Shown here piece after piece: positions 1 to 4,433 of a stretch of DNA of 11,236 nucleotides. Position numbers and translations under genes: made by a program. The notes below the pieces were generated by a model. The model saw nothing but the letters and a program-made list of their open reading frames with translations. It was not told the origin of the DNA and searched no databases. Location of the stretch: assembly GCA_036444495.1 (NCBI GenBank), contig JAZGBC010000191.1:1-11236 (forward strand). The letters run 5' to 3'. The stretch's first letter is position 1. Each line of letters starts with the position of its first letter. The stretch comes from JAZGBC01 sp036444495 (GTDB lineage Bacteria; Pseudomonadota; Alphaproteobacteria; Kiloniellales; J153).

Positions 1-1
1 C

Positions 2-355
2 CTGGTGGTCGACTGCAGCGGCCATCCCTCCGCCGGGCCCGAGGGCATCGAGATGCTGCGCGACGGCGGCACCTATATCGAGATGGGCCAGTTCACCGAC
101 GCCGGTCCGATCGAGACCAACTGGCACCGCTTCTGCGTCAAGGACATCAACATCCTGGGCAGTTGGGCCTTCACCGCCGACGACATCGCGCGCGGCATCG
201 CGCTCCTCGACCGGGCCCGGGACCGCTATCCCTTCCGCGAGCTTCAGACGCACTTTCCGTTCAGCGAAGACGGCATACAGGAGGCGATCGACGCCGCCAA
301 CGCCATGCGCTGCGTCAAGGCGACCATCGTGGTCAACCCGCAGATCATCGAGTGA
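2..355 (+). CDS. zinc-type medium-chain alcohol dehydrogenase, C-terminal part (5' end outside window)
   Basis: The reading frame is already open at the left edge and ends at TGA 353-355, so only about the last 117 residues are present. The visible part starts in the Rossmann-fold region with VVDCSG and continues through MLRDGGTYIEMGQ, the usual strand-turn-glycine pattern of the nucleotide-binding half of medium-chain (MDR) dehydrogenases. It ends with a helix and a strand (AIDAANAMRCVKATIVV) that match the family's closing segment, where a conserved Lys sits before the last strand. Family members are usually 340-370 residues long and oxidise alcohols or polyols with NAD(P), with zinc ligands in the missing N-terminal half. 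Substrate cannot be told from this fragment. It converges on meaB, whose extended frame overlaps its last 112 bp antisense. MDR membership is fairly secure; zinc dependence is inferred from the family. Confidence 0.82.
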   Translation: MVVDCSGHPSAGPEGIEMLRDGGTYIEMGQFTDAGPIETNWHRFCVKDINILGSWAFTADDIARGIALLDRARDRYPFRELQTHFPFSEDGIQEAIDAANAMRCVKATIVVNPQIIE

Positions 356-1797
356 ATCAGTGAAAAGCATGTCGCCGGTTCGGACCCTCCGACCCGACCG
401 GACGGATGGGGATGTCGCGCGGAATTACCTCCTGTCTTAGCCCTCGTCCTGGGAAGTCTCCCCCCGGAAGGCCGCGAGCATGTCGCCGGGCGGTTCCAGG
501 GCTGACCCTCGCAGATTCGGGAGTCACCCCCACCCCGGCCCTCCCCCATCAAGGGACCTTTGCGTAATCCATTCTTGTCACCCTCGGGCTTGACCCGAGG
601 GTCCAGTATGGCCGCAAGGACAGACAACAATGATCGTAGAATCAGCAGGCTGTGGACGTTGGCCTGGATGCTCGGGTCAAGCCCGAGCATGACAAGGAGG
701 TGGCTAGGGGCATTGCGCAAAGGACCCATCCAGGAAGAGCGTAGCATTTTCGAGTTCCGACCCGACCCCTCGGCCGCGGGTTCGGCTTCCCCCCGGAAGG
801 CCGCGAGCAGGGCGCGGGCGGCGGCGGCCGGGGTCATGCGCCCCTCCATGACCCGGGATTCCAGCTCCGGCAGTTGGCGCGCGGCCTCGGGATGGGCGCG
901 CAGGGCGGCCGTCAGGCTGTCGCCGATCTCGCCCCACATCCAGGAGCGGGCCTGCCCCGAGCGCTTGGCGGCAAGCTCCTGCGTTTCGCCCAAGGCCTCG
1001 CGGAAGCGGCCCACGGCCTGCCAGACCTCGGGGATACCCGCGCCGGTGAGCGCCGAGCACTTGAGGACCGGCGGCCGCCAGTTGGGGTTGGCCGGGCGCA
1101 GGAACTGCAGCGCCCCGGCATATTCGGCGGCGGCCCGCTCGGCGGCCTCGGCCAGCTCGCCGTCGACCTTGTTGACCAGGATCAGGTCGGCCAACTCCAC
1201 AATGCCGCGCTTGAAGCCCTGCAGCTCGTCGCCCGCGCCCGGCTGGAGCAACAGCAGGAACATGTCCACCATGTCGGCGACCGCGGCCTCCGACTGGCCC
1301 ACGCCCACGGTCTCCACGATGACCACGTCGAAGCCGGCGGCCTCGCAGACCAGCATGGCCTCGCGCGTGCGCCGGGCCACCCCGCCCAGGGTGCGCCCGG
1401 CCGGCGAGGGCCGGATGAATGCGGCTTCGGCGCGCGCCAACTCCTGCATGCGCGTCTTGTCGCCCAGGATGGAGCCGCGGCTGCGCTGCGAGGAGGGATC
1501 GACGGCGAGCACCGCCACCCGGTGGCCCTCGCCGATCAGGTGCATGCCGAAGGCCTCGATGAAGGTGGATTTGCCCACGCCGGGGATGCCCGTGATGCCC
1601 AGGCGCACCGCGCCGCCGCTCTCGGGCAGCACGCGCTCCAGCAGCGCCCGCGCCTCGTCCTGATGGTCCGCGCGCGTCGATTCGACCAGTGTGATGGCCT
1701 GCGCCAGCACCCGCCGGTCGCCGGCCAGGACGCCGTCGGCCAGCTCGCCGGATCGCGGCGCGGCGGCCACGGTCTCAGTTCTTGTGCTTGATGGCAT
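244..1797 (-). CDS. meaB: methylmalonyl-CoA mutase-associated GTPase MeaB (ArgK/YgfD family), with an abnormal C-terminal extension
   Basis: This is a SIMIBI-class G protein that helps load adenosylcobalamin into methylmalonyl-CoA mutase and protects the enzyme from inactivation; it acts in the cytoplasm. Visible marks are the P-loop GITGIPGVGKST (residues 67-78), the family signature VDPSSQRSRGSILGDKTRM (99-117), ETVGVGQSE (162-170) and the guanine-specificity motif NKVD (209-212). The conserved protein ends at LLAAFRGE (to residue 337, base 787), close to the usual 320-340 residues. The frame does not stop there. It runs through an inserted repeat and ends at TGA 244-246, antisense to the dehydrogenase, for 517 residues in all. 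A plausible original stop is at 437-439 in another frame. The ATG at 1797 overlaps the upstream gene by 23 bp; a GTG at 1770 is the alternative. The cognate mutase scpA lies five genes upstream on the same strand. Identity is very secure; the true 3' end is doubtful. Confidence 0.93.
   Translation of the reverse strand: MPSSTRTETVAAAPRSGELADGVLAGDRRVLAQAITLVESTRADHQDEARALLERVLPESGGAVRLGITGIPGVGKSTFIEAFGMHLIGEGHRVAVLAVDPSSQRSRGSILGDKTRMQELARAEAAFIRPSPAGRTLGGVARRTREAMLVCEAAGFDVVIVETVGVGQSEAAVADMVDMFLLLLQPGAGDELQGFKRGIVELADLILVNKVDGELAEAAERAAAEYAGALQFLRPANPNWRPPVLKCSALTGAGIPEVWQAVGRFREALGETQELAAKRSGQARSWMWGEIGDSLTAALRAHPEAARQLPELESRVMEGRMTPAAAARALLAAFRGEAEPAAEGSGRNSKMLRSSWMGPLRNAPSHLLVMLGLDPSIQANVHSLLILRSLLSVLAAILDPRVKPEGDKNGLRKGPLMGEGRGGGDSRICEGQPWNRPATCSRPSGGRLPRTRAKTGGNSARHPHPSGRVGGSEPATCFSLIHSMICGLTTMVALTQRMALAASIASCMPSSLNGKCV
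356..436. other. short spacer between the dehydrogenase stop and the apparent original meaB stop
   Basis: There is no conserved coding sequence here apart from the meaB frame that runs through it. It holds one copy of AGCATGTCGCCGG (366-378; second copy at 477-489). On the minus strand it also holds a perfect Shine-Dalgarno-like AGGAGGT (427-433), a few bases beyond the displaced meaB stop, with no start codon at a usable distance. No hairpin plus T-tract terminator is visible between the two converging genes. Confidence 0.5.
366..378. repeat. 13-bp repeat AGCATGTCGCCGG (copy 1; copy 2 at 477-489)
   Basis: The 13 bases occur twice in the same orientation 111 bp apart. Both copies are followed within a few bases by GGTTC, giving GAACC(gcc)CGGCGACATGCT on the minus strand. 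Copy 2 overlaps the end of the left 22-bp repeat. This suggests a patchwork of short duplications at the meaB 3' end rather than a single clean insertion. Confidence 0.6.
437..480 (-). pseudogene. displaced original 3' end of meaB
   Basis: On the minus strand this reads MLAAFRGETSQDEG followed by TAA (complement of 437-439). The LAAFRGE part repeats exactly the end of the conserved MeaB domain encoded at 787-809. It lies in a different frame, offset by 329 bp (3 x 109 + 2), from the frame now used by meaB. The simplest reading, which is inference, is that this was the normal MeaB C-terminus and stop before repeat DNA was inserted or duplicated just ahead of it. If the present frame is translated, this segment is read out of frame and the stop is skipped. 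Confidence 0.65.
459..480. repeat. 22-bp direct repeat, left copy
   Basis: The 22 bases starting TCCCCCCGG and ending CGCGAGCA are identical to 788-809 in the same orientation. The two copies bracket the repeat-bearing insertion. Similarity continues imperfectly to the right of this copy (CCGGGCGG against CGCGGGCGG), so the duplicated unit may be longer than 22 bp. Confidence 0.85.
581..601. repeat. perfect hairpin, left core of the element
   Basis: An 8-bp perfect stem CCCTCGGG/CCCGAGGG surrounds the loop CTTGA. It has no T-run on either strand, so it is more REP-like than a terminator. Confidence 0.8.
668..690. repeat. perfect hairpin, right core of the element
   Basis: A 9-bp perfect stem ATGCTCGGG/CCCGAGCAT surrounds the loop TCAAG. 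It is the inverted counterpart of the hairpin at 581-601. It lies inside the extended meaB frame. Confidence 0.8.
788..809. repeat. 22-bp direct repeat, right copy
   Basis: This is identical to 459-480. On the minus strand it encodes the last conserved residues of MeaB (LAAFRGE). It marks the point where the present meaB frame leaves the conserved protein and enters the inserted segment. Confidence 0.85.
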
Positions 1798-2038
1798 CGC
1801 CGAAGGCCTTGGCGGCGTCGGCCTCGATCTGCTGGCGCGTTTCCTCGTCCAGCTTTTCATAGACGTCGCGCTGCTGCTTGCGGTAGATCGCCATGGCCTC
1901 GTCGAGTATGGCCTCGCGGCCCTTGGCCACCTTCGGCTGGCCGTTAGGCGCGCGGCGCGCGGCGGCGCGCGACCGTTTCTCCAATTTCGCCCGCGTCTCC
2001 TTGGGCAGGAAGATGGTCTTGAGGATTTTGCCGATCAT
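1775..2038 (-). CDS. small hypothetical protein, 87 residues
   Basis: I do not recognise a named family. The product is short, charged and mostly helical. It begins MIGKILKTIFLPKETRAKLEKRSR, has a basic first half (K/R-rich to about residue 40), then a more acidic helix (AILDEAMAIYRKQQRDVYEKLDEETRQQIEADAAKAFGDAI). There is no signal peptide, membrane segment or cysteine pair. The ATG at 2038 follows the VOC stop by 9 bp and has AGGA about 8 bases upstream. Its own 3' end overlaps meaB by 23 bp, so it is probably cotranslated with meaB. High third-position GC and tight packing support a real gene. A role with MeaB or the mutase is only a guess from position. Confidence 0.72.
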   Translation of the reverse strand: MIGKILKTIFLPKETRAKLEKRSRAAARRAPNGQPKVAKGREAILDEAMAIYRKQQRDVYEKLDEETRQQIEADAAKAFGDAIKHKN

Positions 2039-2047
2039 GCGCCGATC

Positions 2048-2485
2048 CTATCGCCCGCTGTCGTGATCATCCAAGAGTTCCTCGGCGCCCGGCCCGAGAG
2101 GCTGGCCGTAGCTGAACTCGACGAAGTTGCCGTCCGGGTCCTTGAGCCCGCAGTAATAGCCCACGGGATAGGACTCCTGACGCGGCGGCCAGGCGAGGCA
2201 GCCGGCGGAATCCGCCCGCGTGGCGACCGCGTCCACCGCCTCCCGGCTATCCAGCGCGAAGCCGAAATGGGAATAGTCGCCCGCGCCCTGATCGCGTCCC
2301 GGCCCGCCGGGCAGCAACACGAAGACGAACTCGCGCTCGCGCCCGGGCTCGGCCAGCCAGACGATGCGTTGGCCCTCGCTCTCGCGCTCGTGGCTGACCT
2401 CGAGGCCGCAGAAATCGCGGTAGAAGGCGACGCAGGACTCCAGGTCGCGTACGTGCAGCGCGATATGCGTGAGGGTCGGTATCAC
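2048..2485 (-). CDS. VOC (glyoxalase/dioxygenase-fold) family protein
   Basis: The 145-residue product has the two beta-alpha-beta-beta-beta modules of the vicinal oxygen chelate fold. The first module opens with LTHIALHVRDLESCVAFYRDFCGL and the second with DYSHFGFALDS, and the protein closes with LKDPDGNFVEFSYG. By alignment with E. coli GloA, His7, His73 and Glu123 match three of the four metal ligands. The site of the fourth, a Glu in GloA, appears to be Phe55. The reaction is therefore not predictable; it could be a lyase, isomerase or resistance-type protein. I chose the GTG at 2485 because it overlaps the exporter stop (GTGA) and begins just before the first conserved strand. An upstream ATG at 2599 would add 38 low-complexity residues lying inside the exporter gene. 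Methylmalonyl-CoA epimerase is also a VOC protein, but its longer conserved motifs are not evident here. Confidence 0.85.
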   Translation of the reverse strand: MIPTLTHIALHVRDLESCVAFYRDFCGLEVSHERESEGQRIVWLAEPGREREFVFVLLPGGPGRDQGAGDYSHFGFALDSREAVDAVATRADSAGCLAWPPRQESYPVGYYCGLKDPDGNFVEFSYGQPLGPGAEELLDDHDSGR

Positions 2486-4368
2486 TCCGCGGCCTCGTCG
2501 GGATGGGGCAGCGGGGGCCGTTCCCGTGGAATCCGGTCGGGCGGCCGTCCCGGCCCCGGCTCCTCCTCGATTTCGGCGGCGGCCTGCTGGCGCCGCCACA
2601 TGGCGGCATAGGCCCCGCCGCGGGCGAGCAATTCCCCATGCCGGCCGCGCTCGACGATGCGGCCCTCTTCGAGCACCAGGATCTCATCCACCTCAACAAC
2701 GGTGGACAGGCGATGGGCGATCATCAGCGTGGTGCGGTCGCGCGAGACCTCGTTCAGGCTCGCCTGGATCTCCCGCTCGGTCTTGGTGTCGAGCGCCGAA
2801 GTGGCCTCGTCGAAAATCAGGATCGCCGGGTCCTTGAGCAGGGCGCGGCCGATGGCGACGCGCTGCTTCTCGCCGCCCGACAGCTTCAGGCCCCGCTCGC
2901 CCACGATGGTGTCGTAGCCGTCGGGCTGGGCCGCAACGAAGTCGTGGATGCGCGCCATGCGCGCGGCCCGCTCGACCGCCTCGCGGCCGGCCTCCGGGTC
3001 GCCGTAGGACAGGTTGTAATGGATCGTGTCGTTGAACAGCACCGTGTCCTGGGGAACGATGCCGATGGCGGCGCGTAAGCTATCCTGGGTGACATCGCGC
3101 AGGTCCTGGCCGTCGATCAGCACCCGCCCGCCGGTCACGTCGTAGAAGCGGAACAGGATGCGGCTGACCGTGGACTTGCCCGCCCCGCTGGGGCCGACGA
3201 TGGCGACCGACTTGCCCGGCGGCACGCGGAAGCTCACGTCCTTGAGGATGGGCCGCCGCGGGTCGTAGCCGAAGTCCACATGATCGAAGACGATCTCGCC
3301 GCCGCGCGGCTCGAGCGCCGGCGCGCCGGGCTTGTCGGTGATCTCGGCCGGCGATTCCAGCAGGTCGAACATGATTTCCAGGTCGATGAGCGACTGCTTG
3401 ATCTCGCGGTACACCGTGCCCAGCAGGTTGAGCGGCATGGCGATCTGGATGAGATAGGCATTCACCATGACGAAGTCGCCCAGGGTCATGGTCCCGGCCA
3501 CGACGCCGCCGGCGGCAAGCACCATGATGACCGTGATGCCGATCGCCACGACGATGGCCTGCCCGATGTTGAGGAGCGAGAGGCTGGTGCGGCTCTTGAC
3601 CGCCGCCCGCTCGTAGTCATGCATGGCCCGGTCGTAGCGCCGCGCCTCATGCTCCTCGTTGCCGAAGTATTTGACCGTCTCGTAGTTGAGCAGGCTGTCG
3701 ATCACCTTGCCGCTGGCCTCGTTGTCGGCCCGGTTCATCTCGCGGCGCAGGCGGATGCGCCATTCGGTGATCGAGAAGGTGACCCCCACGTAACCCGAGA
3801 TCATGACCAGCGTGACCGCGGCGAAGCGCCAGTCGAAGAGATACCAGAGGATGCCGCAGACCAGGCCGATCTCGAGCAGCGTGGGCAGCACGTTGAACAG
3901 GACGAAGAAGAGCAGGAACTCGATGCCCTTGATGCCCCGGTCGATGGCGCGGCTCAGAATACCGGTCTGGCGATCCAGATGGAAACGCAGCGAGAGGGCG
4001 TGCAGGTGCCGGAAGGTCTTGAGCGCCACACGGCGGATGGCGTGCTGGGCAACCTTGACGAAAAGGGCGTCGCGCAACTCGCCGAAGCCGAGCGACAGGA
4101 CCCGCGCCAGGCCGTAGGCGACCAGCAGAGCGAGCGGCACGACAAGCAACCCACCGGCCGGAGCGCTCAGGGCATCGACCGTCTCGCGCAGGACGATCGG
4201 GATGAAAACGCTGGCGATCTTGGCGGCAACCAGCATGATCACCGCGAGCACGACACGCAGCCTGAGGTCGGCCCGGTCGCGCATCCAGAGGTAGGGCAGC
4301 AGGTTGCGCAGCGTGCGCCACTGCCTACCGGGGTGGAACTGGCCGGGATCGATCGTCGTTGGGCGCAT
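2482..4368 (-). CDS. Atm1/ABCB7-type ABC exporter, fused permease and ATPase
   Basis: The 628-residue half-transporter has an N-terminal six-helix membrane domain (about residues 36-320) and a C-terminal nucleotide-binding domain (about 355-600). The ATPase has Walker A GPSGAGKST (392-400), the Q-loop in VPQ (438-440), the signature LSGGEKQR (496-503), Walker B ILIFDE (516-521) and the switch His552. The segment NYETVKYFGNEEHEARRYD (228-246) is the mark of the Atm1/HMT1 branch, whose members export glutathione-linked or persulfide compounds in Fe-S and heavy-metal homeostasis. It would act as an inner-membrane homodimer. The tail after 600 is acidic then Pro/Arg-rich and probably disordered. 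The ATG at 4368 has no Shine-Dalgarno sequence; a TATAAA box ends 5 bases before it, so the message may be leaderless. Its stop overlaps the VOC start by 4 bp. The family is secure; the substrate is not known. Confidence 0.93.
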   Translation of the reverse strand: MRPTTIDPGQFHPGRQWRTLRNLLPYLWMRDRADLRLRVVLAVIMLVAAKIASVFIPIVLRETVDALSAPAGGLLVVPLALLVAYGLARVLSLGFGELRDALFVKVAQHAIRRVALKTFRHLHALSLRFHLDRQTGILSRAIDRGIKGIEFLLFFVLFNVLPTLLEIGLVCGILWYLFDWRFAAVTLVMISGYVGVTFSITEWRIRLRREMNRADNEASGKVIDSLLNYETVKYFGNEEHEARRYDRAMHDYERAAVKSRTSLSLLNIGQAIVVAIGITVIMVLAAGGVVAGTMTLGDFVMVNAYLIQIAMPLNLLGTVYREIKQSLIDLEIMFDLLESPAEITDKPGAPALEPRGGEIVFDHVDFGYDPRRPILKDVSFRVPPGKSVAIVGPSGAGKSTVSRILFRFYDVTGGRVLIDGQDLRDVTQDSLRAAIGIVPQDTVLFNDTIHYNLSYGDPEAGREAVERAARMARIHDFVAAQPDGYDTIVGERGLKLSGGEKQRVAIGRALLKDPAILIFDEATSALDTKTEREIQASLNEVSRDRTTLMIAHRLSTVVEVDEILVLEEGRIVERGRHGELLARGGAYAAMWRRQQAAAEIEEEPGPGRPPDRIPRERPPLPHPDEAAE

Positions 4369-4373
4369 GGCCG

Positions 4374-4402
4374 TTTATACCAACATTATCGGCCATTGGC
4401 AT
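4374..4402 (-). promoter_or_regulatory. candidate promoter of the Atm1-type exporter, leaderless start
   Basis: On the minus strand, ATGCCA (4397-4402, 4 of 6 matches to TTGACA) and TATAAA (4374-4379, 5 of 6 matches to TATAAT) are 17 bp apart. Initiation 6-7 bases after the -10 box would fall on the A of the exporter ATG at 4368, which fits the missing ribosome-binding site. The inverted pair GCCAT/ATGGC (4392-4405) spans the -35 box. The motif TTGGTATAA occurs at 4375-4383 and again at 4411-4419, so a second -10-like TATAAT at 4410-4415 is possible. These calls are by eye only. Confidence 0.4.
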
Positions 4403-4412
4403 GGCTGGTATT

Positions 4413-4433
4413 ATACCAAAGGACCTTTGGTAT
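4413..4433. repeat. perfect 21-bp palindrome at the end of the coiled-coil gene
   Basis: Ten bases (ATACCAAAGG) are followed by one central A and their exact reverse complement. The palindrome overlaps the stop codon of the 4433-6796 gene and contains the TATAAT-like box upstream of the exporter. It could be an operator or a weak hairpin (9-bp stem, 3-base loop). No T-run follows on the minus strand, so an intrinsic terminator is unlikely. Its AAAGGACCTTT centre resembles the ends of the 553-727 element (GGGACCTTTGCG and GCGCAAAGGACCC). Confidence 0.7.

Larger units (their letters stand above)
553..727. mobile_element. MITE/REP-like intergenic element with inverted arms
   Basis: The outer ends 553-568 (GGGACCTTTGCGTAAT) and 712-727 are inverted copies matching at 14 of 16 bases. 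Inside them, 575-606 and 664-695 are inverted copies of a 32-bp core, TTGTCA-N2-CTCGGGCTTGACCCGAG-N2-TCCAG, separated by 57 bp. Each core is also a hairpin by itself. There is no transposase and no gene of its own, so it would be non-autonomous. This resembles the palindromic intergenic repeats widespread in Rhodospirillales and related alphaproteobacteria, whose accidental translation gives peptides like LGLDPSIQ...ILDPRVKPE, as seen here. A neighbouring C-rich stretch at 530-555 may belong to the same unit. Mobility is inferred, not shown. Confidence 0.7.

Noticed and set aside
427..433. Minus-strand AGGAGGT as the ribosome-binding site of a gene after meaB
   Set aside because: No ATG, GTG or TTG opens a sensible frame within about 15 bases; at most it is a relic of a lost downstream gene.
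560..1791. Long plus-strand open frames of 367 and 305 codons
   Set aside because: They lie antisense to the P-loop and signature motifs of meaB; GC-rich DNA gives such shadow frames and their translations show no family motif.
2048..2485. VOC protein as methylmalonyl-CoA epimerase
   Set aside because: Tempting beside scpA and meaB, but the longer epimerase motifs such as the HHI-type strand and the closing HPK region are not seen.
4413..4433. Intrinsic terminator for the coiled-coil gene
   Set aside because: The palindrome is A/T-ended, leaves at most a 3-base loop and is not followed by a T-run on the minus strand.
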